Below are positions 8,201 to 16,216 of a stretch of 64,000 nt of DNA, one piece after another. The DNA comes from Acinetobacter gyllenbergii CIP 110306 = MTCC 11365 (GTDB lineage: Bacteria > Pseudomonadota > Gammaproteobacteria > Pseudomonadales > Moraxellaceae), in assembly GCF_000413855.1 (NCBI RefSeq), contig NZ_ATGG01000006.1, positions 62,001 to 126,000 of the forward strand, read 5' to 3'. Below the pieces are notes generated by a model. That model was not told the origin of the DNA and searched no databases. It was given only the letters and a program-made list of their open reading frames with translations. A program made the translations under genes and the position numbers. Numbering within the stretch: the stretch's first letter is position 1; every line of letters starts with the position of its first letter.

Positions 8201-8581
8201 TTATGGAATGATCACAATCCCATCCATTTCAACCAAGGCACCTTTGGGTAAGCTGGCAACACCCAATGCTGCACGCGCAGGATAAGGTTGAGCAAAGTAT
8301 TCTCCCATGATCTGATTGACCAATTGGAAGTGGGAGAGATCAGTTAGAAAAATATTCAATTTCGCGATGTCTGCCAGACTACCACCTGCAGCAGTACAAA
8401 CCGCTTTTAAGTTATCAAATACGCGACGAATCTGAGCTTCAATGCCTTCTACAAGTTCCATACTGTACGGATCTAAACCAATCTGGCCAGAGAGATAGAG
8501 CGTGTTGCCAACCAAAATTGCTTGAGAATAGGTTCCGATAGCAGCAGGGGCGTGTTCAGTATGAATAACTTGGCGTGACAT
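8201..8581 (-). CDS. ridA: RidA family reactive intermediate deaminase
   Basis: A 126-residue RidA (YjgF/YER057c/UK114) protein. Family marks include [25 protein letters not shown] at the start, and [23 protein letters not shown] at the end, with the Arg that binds the imine/enamine substrate carboxylate. RidA hydrolyses 2-aminoacrylate and similar intermediates released by PLP enzymes. The ATG follows AGGAGAGCTAA on the minus strand. It lies 159 bp downstream of spoT on the same strand and could share its transcript; a terminator follows. Confidence 0.92.
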   Translation of the reverse strand: MSRQVIHTEHAPAAIGTYSQAILVGNTLYLSGQIGLDPYSMELVEGIEAQIRRVFDNLKAVCTAAGGSLADIAKLNIFLTDLSHFQLVNQIMGEYFAQPYPARAALGVASLPKGALVEMDGIVIIP

Positions 8582-8740
8582 TTAGCTCTCCTATGTCGTT
8601 TTTCTATCTTAAATCCATGTGACTTTAACACAAAACCATAGCGACGAAAGAGCTGAATACTGTGTAGTCGCCATGAAGGAGGTTTTTGTTTGCACTTTTC
8701 TGTCTATAAACAGCGAGAACGCTGAATGGGAACAGTGCGC

Positions 8741-10864
8741 TTAGATTGAGCTGGCGGTGGCTAATTTTGCAACTTCAGGCTGAACAATCGGCATATTTAA
8801 GCGTTCAATACGTGGGAAGCCAAAGTGCATACGCAGATCTCGAATGATTTGAGCAATTTGATTTCGGTTGCTGACCACGATATTGACATAGGTTTTTTGG
8901 TCTTGCGAGTGCACCATTTCTACGCCGGTTTTGGCTTTACGGCATTGGTAGATCAAATCAGAAATTTGTTCATCGTTCATGGCCATATGGATGCATAGAT
9001 AGGCACTAAAACGAACATCATCAATTTCTTCAGATTGCCAATGTAGCGGCATGATGTTTTCAGGATGCAGATGCTGTTCGTGTAATAAGTTCCGACAACG
9101 GGAACGGTGCACAATCAAGCCACGTCGCGACAAATGTCCTTGAATTGGATCACCCAATACTGGGTTACAGCAATGCGCATATTTGACATCAACGCCTTCT
9201 GTTCCGACGATTAAACGATCGGAAGCATCTTGGTGCTGTGAATGATAGTCTTGTGCAAATAAATGGTTGGCAACCAGCTGTGGTAATAGGTCACCGACTG
9301 CAATCTGTTCAAATAAGGTGTCTTTACTGCTTAAATGCCGCCATTCAAGTACATTGATCCAATCGGTTGGGGAAAGATCATTGATTGAGCGCTGAAACAG
9401 TTTTAAGGCACGATTTAAGGCCTGTTGTCCGACTAAGCGTTGCTCATCGATGTCTTGTTCTCTCAGAATATTCTGTAACGCCCGACGTGCTTTTTGCGTA
9501 TTAATGAAGCTGAGCCAATCTGGATTTGGTGTTGCCAATACATCGGTAATGATCTCAACCACTTGGCCGCTATGTAGTGGGGTGGATAATGGTCGAATTT
9601 CACCATCGACTTTGGCACCTACCGCATGGTTACCCAAGAACAGGCTGGCTGAATAGGCGAAATCAACCACCGTGGCACCTTGCGGTAATTCGTGCAATTG
9701 TCCATGTGGGGTATAGACCCAAATTTTTTCTTGGTGCAAATAATCGAGTAGATCACTAAAGGTGGTTTTTGCACAACCGCTATCAATTAAGGTGTTCAAG
9801 TTCTGCATAGACGCCTGAATCGCTGAGCGACAGGCTTGCGGTGCATTTTCACCAAGGACAACACCAAAACGGGCTGCTTTACGCATCAATTCGGTTTGGA
9901 TGGTCAATGAAAGTGTGGTTTTCTCACCTTTCAACTGGATCATGAGCGATTGGTTGCCGCCGGGTAAAGGACGGCGAATATGATCGCGATATTGCAAAAC
10001 TTGGAAATTGTCTTTTAGCGCATCAACCAGGCGGTCGCAGTCAGCAATGCTTTGTAAAATAATTTCAAAGGCATGGCTGTGGCTAAGTTCATTTAAGTCG
10101 ATTTCATTTTTAATAAAATGACGCAGTAATTCGATATTGTTGTTTTTCTTTTTAATTCGACCCTTGAGGTCATAGGCTTTTAGCAGTTCAGAAAGTTTTT
10201 GCTCCCAAACCGCTTGGTATTCACAACGTTTTGGTTTGGTTTCCAATAATGCGGTTTGCACATCATTAAACATGTCTAAATCAAGATTTTGATAACATAA
10301 ATGTTCAAGGTTATCCGCCATCTCGTTCATACCGACCAGACGCGCCATTGGCACAAAAATATCGAGGGTTTCTTGGGCAATGCGTGCACGCTTATCTGGA
10401 CGCAACGCGCCCAAGGTGGTCATGTTGTGATAACGGTCAGCCAGTTTAATAATAATGACACGAGGGTCTTGTAGAGTCGCTTGCAGAATTTTTCGGAATG
10501 ATGCAGCTTTGTTATATTCTTTATCGCTGGAATGGCTGAGCTTGGTGACGCCATCGACCAGTTCGGCGACGACGACACCATATTTCTGCCCAATTTCATC
10601 TTTGGTAAATTCAGTATCTTCAATCACATCATGTAAAAGTGCAGCCATCAACGTTTCAGCATCAAGACGCATGTGTGCCAAAATGCAACTGACGGCTATC
10701 GGATGCAATACATAGGGCTCACCACTTTTACGTGTAATACCGCTATGCGCTAGATCAGCAAAATCACAGGCAGCAAGCACACGTTGAACGTCACTATCTT
10801 TGAGATAGGCTTCAATAATTGCTTTGAGCTGCTGCTTCGCTTGGCTGACTTCTTCGCCTGGCAT
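8741..10864 (-). CDS. spoT: SpoT (p)ppGpp hydrolase with a degenerate synthetase domain
   Basis: A 707-residue RelA/SpoT homologue. The N-terminal HD hydrolase is intact (HPIAV, ALLHDVIEDTEF, LADRYHNMTTLGALRPDKR). The synthetase region (about 220-350) aligns in position but has lost its active site: the ATP-binding GREKHLYSIYCKM is replaced by GRIKKKNNNIELL, the GYQSLHT motif by GNQSLMIQL, and the EVQIRT segment is altered. TGS (IWVYTPHGQLHELPQGATVV), a Cys-containing zinc-finger-like region (YAHCCNP) and a C-terminal ACT-like domain follow. It should therefore hydrolyse (p)ppGpp but not make it, leaving synthesis to RelA; synthetase loss is known for Moraxellaceae SpoT. gmk and rpoZ lie upstream. 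Confidence 0.93.
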   Translation of the reverse strand: MPGEEVSQAKQQLKAIIEAYLKDSDVQRVLAACDFADLAHSGITRKSGEPYVLHPIAVSCILAHMRLDAETLMAALLHDVIEDTEFTKDEIGQKYGVVVAELVDGVTKLSHSSDKEYNKAASFRKILQATLQDPRVIIIKLADRYHNMTTLGALRPDKRARIAQETLDIFVPMARLVGMNEMADNLEHLCYQNLDLDMFNDVQTALLETKPKRCEYQAVWEQKLSELLKAYDLKGRIKKKNNNIELLRHFIKNEIDLNELSHSHAFEIILQSIADCDRLVDALKDNFQVLQYRDHIRRPLPGGNQSLMIQLKGEKTTLSLTIQTELMRKAARFGVVLGENAPQACRSAIQASMQNLNTLIDSGCAKTTFSDLLDYLHQEKIWVYTPHGQLHELPQGATVVDFAYSASLFLGNHAVGAKVDGEIRPLSTPLHSGQVVEIITDVLATPNPDWLSFINTQKARRALQNILREQDIDEQRLVGQQALNRALKLFQRSINDLSPTDWINVLEWRHLSSKDTLFEQIAVGDLLPQLVANHLFAQDYHSQHQDASDRLIVGTEGVDVKYAHCCNPVLGDPIQGHLSRRGLIVHRSRCRNLLHEQHLHPENIMPLHWQSEEIDDVRFSAYLCIHMAMNDEQISDLIYQCRKAKTGVEMVHSQDQKTYVNIVVSNRNQIAQIIRDLRMHFGFPRIERLNMPIVQPEVAKLATASSI

Positions 10865-11030
10865 ATAACACCTTTTATAACTTGAATTCAGTAATCATCT
10901 GTCTGTTGATACTTTAACGATCTATTGCATGAATGCTTTTGTGATTCAGTACAATCTTCATGTGCTTAATCTATGGGATCGCATTGAAGACTCATTCCTA
11001 GCGCAAGTACTCACAAACATTACGCTTATC

Positions 11031-11077
11031 TTCTAATGAAAAGCAAATTGACAAACTTGTCAATTTGTTCATTAGAA
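11031..11077. repeat. Long near-perfect inverted repeat between rpoZ and spoT
   Basis: TTCTAATGAA (11031-11040) pairs with TTCATTAGAA (11068-11077), and CAAATTGACAA (11044-11054) with TTGTCAATTTG (11057-11067); only a 3-nt bulge and a 2-nt loop are unpaired, giving 21 base pairs. No proper T tract follows on the spoT strand, so it is not a standard terminator. It lies in the 328-bp gap upstream of spoT, which holds no gene. Confidence 0.7.
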
Positions 11078-11145
11078 AAACTCGTAAATTTTTTCAATGA
11101 CGGATATTGCTTTTATCAATATGCGCTGAATTTTGCAAGAAAGAA

Positions 11146-11175
11146 AAAAGCCCAAAGTATTCACAATGGGCTTTT
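11146..11175 (-). terminator. Terminator of rpoZ
   Basis: AAAAGCCCA / TGGGCTTTT stem with a 12-nt loop, 18 bp beyond the rpoZ stop; the A run at its left end gives the U tract on the minus strand. Confidence 0.8.
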
Positions 11176-11192
11176 CGCATAACAAATTCGAT

Positions 11193-11471
11193 TTAGAAAG
11201 TGAAACCTTCTAAGTTCAATGAATTTGTAGACAATACCATATCAAGATTTGATGTTTGGTAGTCTTGATCGCGTTGTTTTAAAATTTCTTTGGTGACATG
11301 GCCAATCGCAATTTCGCGTAATGCAACTACGGTTGGTTTGTCATTGTCCCACTCTACAGTTGGTTCCATGCCTTGACGTGCCAATTGACGTGCACGTTTA
11401 CTCGCCACCAGTACCAACTCGAAGCGGTTATCTACATGGTCTAAACAATCTTCAACGGTTACACGTGCCAT
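11193..11471 (-). CDS. rpoZ: RNA polymerase omega subunit
   Basis: A 92-residue omega subunit: [20 protein letters not shown] and [12 protein letters not shown] are strongly conserved, and [12 protein letters not shown] follows. I take ATG 11471, as in other proteobacteria; the longer frame to 11540 would nearly reach gmk and adds a non-homologous N-terminus. Omega promotes assembly of RNA polymerase and in proteobacteria forms part of a ppGpp-binding site, fitting the gmk-rpoZ-spoT neighbourhood. Confidence 0.95.
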   Translation of the reverse strand: MARVTVEDCLDHVDNRFELVLVASKRARQLARQGMEPTVEWDNDKPTVVALREIAIGHVTKEILKQRDQDYQTSNLDMVLSTNSLNLEGFTF

Positions 11472-11541
11472 AAGTTGTCTCGTTTGAACATTACATTTGA
11501 AAAGACTGAGTAGTATAAAAGGCTTTTCGGTCAGACTCAAG

Positions 11542-12165
11542 TCATTCGCGATTAAGGGTAATCAAGTTTTCGATTAATTGTTGATGGCGAGCGCTTTGTT
11601 GTAAGGTCACTAAACGGTTTGCAGTAATAATTGCTTCCAAGTCATGCACGGCTTTATTGAAATCATCATTAATAATGACATAGTCAAAACTGGCAAAATG
11701 ACGCATATCTTCGACTGCACAACTTAAGCGATGCTCAATCACATCGACAGAATCTGTACCGCGATTAGACAGGCGCTGTCTTAAGTCATACTGTGTTGGA
11801 GGGAGAATAAAGATTTGTTTTGATTCAGGAAAAAGTCGACGAACCTGTTCAGCACCTTGCCAATCAATTTCGAGTAAAACATCATGACCCTGTTGTAGTT
11901 GTTCTTTAACTTTGGCTTGAGAGGTGCCGTAATAATTACCGAAGACTTCAGCGTATTCGATAAAACCGCCTTCATCCACTTGTGCTAAAAAGCTTTCTTT
12001 GCTGGTAAAATGATAGTGAACACCATCGAGTTCGCCAGGTCGTTGACCACGTGTAGTATGTGAGACAGAAACGTGTAAGTTGCTGACTCGATCGAGTAGG
12101 GCTTTGACCAAAGATGTTTTGCCTGTTCCTGAAGCTGCAGAAACGACAAACAAGAGACCCGACAT
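11542..12165 (-). CDS. gmk: Guanylate kinase
   Basis: A 207-residue guanylate kinase: P-loop [15 protein letters not shown], then [19 protein letters not shown] for GMP binding, followed by [12 protein letters not shown] and [14 protein letters not shown]. It converts GMP to GDP with ATP. It is first in the gmk-rpoZ-spoT array and is transcribed divergently from ispH; the 103-bp gap between the two starts must hold both promoters. Full length and typical. Confidence 0.96.
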   Translation of the reverse strand: MSGLLFVVSAASGTGKTSLVKALLDRVSNLHVSVSHTTRGQRPGELDGVHYHFTSKESFLAQVDEGGFIEYAEVFGNYYGTSQAKVKEQLQQGHDVLLEIDWQGAEQVRRLFPESKQIFILPPTQYDLRQRLSNRGTDSVDVIEHRLSCAVEDMRHFASFDYVIINDDFNKAVHDLEAIITANRLVTLQQSARHQQLIENLITLNRE

Positions 12166-12268
12166 GATATTTTTCCTGAATATGATAAAATATCTTGGCT
12201 ATTGTAGTGTAGCGTGCCATTAAACGAAATAGTTTGGTGTAAAAATTCAGATGATGAGAGAGGATGTT

Positions 12269-13219
12269 ATGGAAATCGTGTTGGCCAATCCACGAGGCTT
12301 TTGTGCTGGTGTTGACCGTGCTATAGCAATCGTCAATCGGGCGCTTGAATGTTTTAACCCACCAATTTATGTACGCCATGAAGTGGTACACAACAAATTT
12401 GTGGTTGATGACTTACGCCAGCGTGGTGCTGTTTTTGTGGATGAGTTGGATCAAGTGCCTGATGATTCGATTGTGATCTTTAGTGCGCACGGCGTATCTA
12501 AAGCGGTACAGCAAGAAGCGGATCGCCGTGGTTTAAAAGTTTTCGATGCAACCTGTCCATTGGTCACCAAGGTGCATATCGAAGTGACCAAATATGCACG
12601 CGAAGGGACGGAAGCGATTCTGATTGGACATGAAGGTCATCCAGAAGTTGAAGGCACCATGGGGCAATATGATAAGTCTCGAGGTGGTGAGATTTATCTG
12701 GTTGAAGATGAGCAAGATGTCGAAGCGCTCATGGTCAAGCATCCTGAAAAAGTCGCATTTGTCACTCAAACCACACTTTCAATTGATGATACCGCTAAAG
12801 TGATTGATGCTTTACGAACCAAATTTCCTCTGATTCAGGGGCCGCGTAAAGATGATATTTGCTATGCCACACAAAACCGTCAAGATGCGGTACGTGATTT
12901 GGCTGAGCAATGTGATGTGGTTCTTGTGGTCGGCTCTCCGAATTCATCAAATTCAAATCGTTTGCGCGAATTGGCTGAGCGGATGGGCAAGTCTGCTTAT
13001 TTGGTCGATAATGCAGATCAACTTGAAAAAGCTTGGTTTAAACAGGACAGTAAAATTGGTGTCACAGCAGGTGCATCAGCGCCTGAGATTTTAATTAAAC
13101 AAGTCATTCAGCGTTTACAAGATTGGGGTGCAACACCCCCCAAAGAGCTACAAGGGCGTGAGGAAAACATTACCTTTAGCCTACCAAAAGAGTTGCGTAT
13201 CCAAGTGATACAAGCCTAA
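12269..13219 (+). CDS. ispH: 4-hydroxy-3-methylbut-2-enyl diphosphate reductase
   Basis: A 316-residue IspH, the last enzyme of the MEP isoprenoid pathway, making IPP and DMAPP. The three Cys ligands of the iron-sulfur cluster are visible ([36 protein letters not shown]), as are the TQ(T/N) substrate-binding segments. ATG 12269 has AGAGGA five bases upstream and starts [14 protein letters not shown] like other IspH proteins; ATGs at 12251 and 12254 are less likely. A strong terminator separates it from the pilus operon. Confidence 0.96.
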   Translation: MEIVLANPRGFCAGVDRAIAIVNRALECFNPPIYVRHEVVHNKFVVDDLRQRGAVFVDELDQVPDDSIVIFSAHGVSKAVQQEADRRGLKVFDATCPLVTKVHIEVTKYAREGTEAILIGHEGHPEVEGTMGQYDKSRGGEIYLVEDEQDVEALMVKHPEKVAFVTQTTLSIDDTAKVIDALRTKFPLIQGPRKDDICYATQNRQDAVRDLAEQCDVVLVVGSPNSSNSNRLRELAERMGKSAYLVDNADQLEKAWFKQDSKIGVTAGASAPEILIKQVIQRLQDWGATPPKELQGREENITFSLPKELRIQVIQA

Positions 13220-13243
13220 TTTTATTAGAAAAATGTGAACTAG

Positions 13244-13276
13244 AAACGGATGGATGACACTCCATCCGTTTTTTTT
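13244..13276 (+). terminator. Rho-independent terminator of ispH
   Basis: An eleven-base perfect stem (AAACGGATGGA / TCCATCCGTTT) with a 6-nt loop and a run of eight T. Confidence 0.92.
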
Positions 13277-13359
13277 GGGTGCTTATCTGCTTTGTATTGG
13301 TTCTGTAAAAATAAAATTTAATATAGAGTAGTGAATTTTAATCATTAGGTGCTGGGGAA

Positions 13360-13893
13360 ATGGGGAAAACTCGGGGTTTCACCTTAATTGAACTGATGGT
13401 GACGATTGCGGTATTTGCAATTATTACAATGATTGCTGCACCTAGTTTTAAGAACTTTCAAGATCAGCAGCAAGTTGATTTTTCAAGTAAGGACTTTGAA
13501 AAGACTTTGATACAGGCACGCTATGACGCACTGTTACATCGTAAAACCATCACAGTACATTTAAATCAAACGGGGACTGTCAGCCCAACTGATTTATATT
13601 GGGCCGTTGATGAAAATGAAACGATGGTTTTTAAAACATTAGTTTGTACAAGCGAAAAGTGGGTAGGGACTGCCGTTGCCGGTGTGGATCAATTGACCTT
13701 TTCGCAAGATGGCAATGCTCAACTTTCTCGGGGATATAAAGATCAGAACGGGGTTGATACACGTGAAGGAGTCGTCTTATCAGGTGTAGAGATTACGCTA
13801 TCGAATAATAATATTAAAAATTATATCGAGATTACGCCTTTTGGCAAAGTCACAGTCAGCAAAGACACCAAACAAGGCAAGGAGTGCTCATGA
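13360..13893 (+). CDS. fimU: Minor pilin FimU/FimT (GspH family), operon 1
   Basis: A 177-residue minor prepilin. The leader MGKTRG is cut before FTLIELMVTIAVFAIITMIA (Glu5 present), and the body has the GspH-type beta fold pattern with a Cys pair (LVCTSE...GKECS). It is the first gene of a seven-gene operon with 1-15 bp gaps or overlaps. FimU with PilV, PilW, PilX and PilE forms the priming complex at the pilus tip. The stop overlaps the pilV start (ATGA). Confidence 0.88.
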   Translation: MGKTRGFTLIELMVTIAVFAIITMIAAPSFKNFQDQQQVDFSSKDFEKTLIQARYDALLHRKTITVHLNQTGTVSPTDLYWAVDENETMVFKTLVCTSEKWVGTAVAGVDQLTFSQDGNAQLSRGYKDQNGVDTREGVVLSGVEITLSNNNIKNYIEITPFGKVTVSKDTKQGKECS

Positions 13894-14447
13894 TGCAACA
13901 ATACCAAAAAGGGGTGGGGTTGGTTGAAGTACTGGTAAGCCTTTTGTTGTTGGCAATTGGGGTATTGGGTTTTTCTTTGTTACAAGTACGAGCACTAGAT
14001 TCTTCGATAGAAGCATCAAAACGTATTCAAGGGATGGCATTGGCAAAAGATATTGCTGAGCGAATTCGAGCAAATCAGGAAGGCTTGACGAAAAATATCG
14101 AAGTAGAAAAAGATGGCAAGAAAGAAAGTTATAAAGCCTATATTAAAGCATTTGAAGGTAAACAAAATTTAAGTAGTTATAGTTACTCAAAATGTTTTGG
14201 AACAGCCGTAGCGTGCAATAGTGAAAACTTTGCAACTGAAGATGCAAATCAAGCGCTGTTTAAAGCCTACCAAATGGGAATGAAAATCGGTGTAAACCAA
14301 TGTGCAGGAAGCACTCAGCGGGATCGTTACTGTATCTTTGTTGCTTGGGACGAGACCAACCCTAAAGATGGCTCGGATGCTAAGGATTGTACAACGGGAG
14401 GCTCCTATCGTTCAGACTCTAAATGCGTCGTCTTGGAGGCATATTAA
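13890..14447 (+). CDS. pilV: Minor pilin PilV, operon 1
   Basis: A 185-residue type IV pilus modification protein PilV: GVGLVEVLVSLLLLAIGVLG is the processed N-terminal helix, cleaved after MMQQYQKG, and LAKDIAERIRANQEG is the family's next conserved block. The ATG at 13890 lies five bases after AAGGAG and overlaps the fimU stop; a GTG at 13884 lies inside the ribosome site. Several Cys residues lie in the C-terminal half. It is part of the pilus-tip priming complex. Confidence 0.9.
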   Translation: MMQQYQKGVGLVEVLVSLLLLAIGVLGFSLLQVRALDSSIEASKRIQGMALAKDIAERIRANQEGLTKNIEVEKDGKKESYKAYIKAFEGKQNLSSYSYSKCFGTAVACNSENFATEDANQALFKAYQMGMKIGVNQCAGSTQRDRYCIFVAWDETNPKDGSDAKDCTTGGSYRSDSKCVVLEAY

Positions 14448-14448
14448 A

Positions 14449-15417
14449 ATGAAAAAGCAAAAAGGTATGACGCTGATTGAGCTGATGGTGGCATTGGTCT
14501 TAGGGCTCATAATTGTTGCAGCAGGCTTTCAGACTTTTCTTGCGGGTACGATTAATTATAACTTACAGAAAACATTAGCTGAACTCCAAGACAATGGGAA
14601 TTTTGGCTTGAACTATATTACGAAAGATATTCGTATTGCCAATTTAGATGCCAACCTCGCTATTTTAAATGATCGTAACTTATATAGTGGTGTGGTGTTG
14701 ACGGGGCTTAAAAGCTACGAAGCTTTGACTGAAGAAGAGCAGAAGACACAATCAGCAAATCTCCCGTTCAATCTGAATGACAATGACACCACTAAAGTTG
14801 AACTGCTTACAGCCAGTGCCTTAGGTGAAAGTAATGTAAAAAGTGAGAAAAGTGACCAGTTGGTCATTCAATACAAGGCGGTTATTGCAGGTGCAATGGA
14901 TTGTGAAGGTAATGGCATTAGTCAAGCAGAGATTAATGAAGGGGTCTTTATTGTTCAACGCTACTTTTTAAGAAAAGATGGCGATGACCTGGCACTTGCC
15001 TGTGATGCTGGACGTTATAAAACCATGGTTCCTACTGCAAGTTTACCGACAAAAATTTCAGATTTCGGTGGTCAGGGACAGGTCATTATTCGCCGTGTTG
15101 ATTATTTTCATGTGTTATTGGGCATTAAAGATAATGTTCGGGATGAATATAAATATATGCCAATTAGCGATTATATGGGGAATGGCAAGTTGGTTAAGGA
15201 TGGCCAAGCTCGAGGGCGTATTATGTCGATTCAAATAGGCATACTCATGCGAGGAGTAGAGGCAATTCCAGCAAATCAAACTGTGCCTACAGCGTTTCAA
15301 GTATTGGATAAAAAAGTTGAATTAACGACCAATGCAACCAAGCAAAAATATGTGCGAGAGGTGGTCAGTCAAACAGTTGCGTTGCGCAATGGTTATGGAT
15401 TAATGGAGAGCCTGTAA
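14449..15417 (+). CDS. pilW: Minor pilin PilW, operon 1
   Basis: A 322-residue PilW-type minor pilin: leader MKKQKG, then MTLIELMVALVLGLIIVAAG. Residue +1 is Met rather than Phe, as in some PilW proteins. LQDNGNFGLNYITKDIR is the conserved block after the helix. The start is set by GGAGG at 14435-14439 and the 1-bp gap after pilV; an open frame upstream of it overlaps pilV out of frame. The C-terminus (REVVSQTVALRNG) is typical. Confidence 0.9.
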   Translation: MKKQKGMTLIELMVALVLGLIIVAAGFQTFLAGTINYNLQKTLAELQDNGNFGLNYITKDIRIANLDANLAILNDRNLYSGVVLTGLKSYEALTEEEQKTQSANLPFNLNDNDTTKVELLTASALGESNVKSEKSDQLVIQYKAVIAGAMDCEGNGISQAEINEGVFIVQRYFLRKDGDDLALACDAGRYKTMVPTASLPTKISDFGGQGQVIIRRVDYFHVLLGIKDNVRDEYKYMPISDYMGNGKLVKDGQARGRIMSIQIGILMRGVEAIPANQTVPTAFQVLDKKVELTTNATKQKYVREVVSQTVALRNGYGLMESL

Positions 15418-16202
15418 TGCATAAGATGAATCAACAGGGCGCGACACTGATTACGGTACTGTTTGTTTTACTGATCGTCACAGTCATTGGAACTTTTGCT
15501 GTAAAGCAAAGTATTCTAGGCTTGAACATTGCAACCAATAGTCAGGCCAGAAACCTGATGCAACAAACCGCTGATGCCGTCTTTTTTGCCCTTGAACAAG
15601 ACAGTAAAACTAAAGAAATTCTGCAAAGAAATTTAAGTTCTTTGGGGATGTTGGGAATGGTTAAATCAGATAGTTTTTTAAATAAAGAATTGGTGTTCTG
15701 TTATCGACCTAAGACTCAAAAAGAAATGTTTAGTTTGCAGAATGCCAGTATTGTGTCATGGGCGACGGATAGTGATGGGAAAAAAAATATTAAAAACAAT
15801 GAAATTGGAACAGCTGGCTTTTGTAAGTATGACTCAAATGATTTTAGTAGTAGTCGAGATATTATGATTTCGCAGATTGCTGTGAAAAAAAGTAGTATTA
15901 ACAGTGATGTTCCGTTTAAATTTTTCCCAACAGGTACCGATACGACAACGGTACAGCTTGATGGTGTACAGCCTGTGCGTATCGTGGTGACAACGATTAT
16001 TCCAAATGCAACGACAGGCAGTAATAGTTGGAGTTCACTGAAGAGTGATGTCAACAAATGTTTTAGTAATTATACCAATGAAAAATCGACACAGAATGAT
16101 GGAACAGAATCTGTAACCGACTGTTTTGATCAGCTCGGTGTGCCATATAGTCAGCAAGTGATGGACTATGCCGTGGTTAGTTATGCCACAAAAAGCAGTT
16201 AA
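15417..16202 (+). CDS. pilX: Minor pilin PilX, operon 1
   Basis: A 261-residue PilX: QQGATLITVLFVLLIVTVIGTF is the N-terminal helix, which lacks the pilin Glu5 (Leu or Ile in its place) as is common in PilX. Its start overlaps the pilW stop by one base (TAATG). Cys residues in the second half (NKCFSNY, VTDCFDQLG) could form a disulfide. PilX is thought to join the priming complex and link it to PilY1. Confidence 0.85.
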   Translation: MHKMNQQGATLITVLFVLLIVTVIGTFAVKQSILGLNIATNSQARNLMQQTADAVFFALEQDSKTKEILQRNLSSLGMLGMVKSDSFLNKELVFCYRPKTQKEMFSLQNASIVSWATDSDGKKNIKNNEIGTAGFCKYDSNDFSSSRDIMISQIAVKKSSINSDVPFKFFPTGTDTTTVQLDGVQPVRIVVTTIIPNATTGSNSWSSLKSDVNKCFSNYTNEKSTQNDGTESVTDCFDQLGVPYSQQVMDYAVVSYATKSS

Positions 16203-16216
16203 ATGGGGATAAGGCA

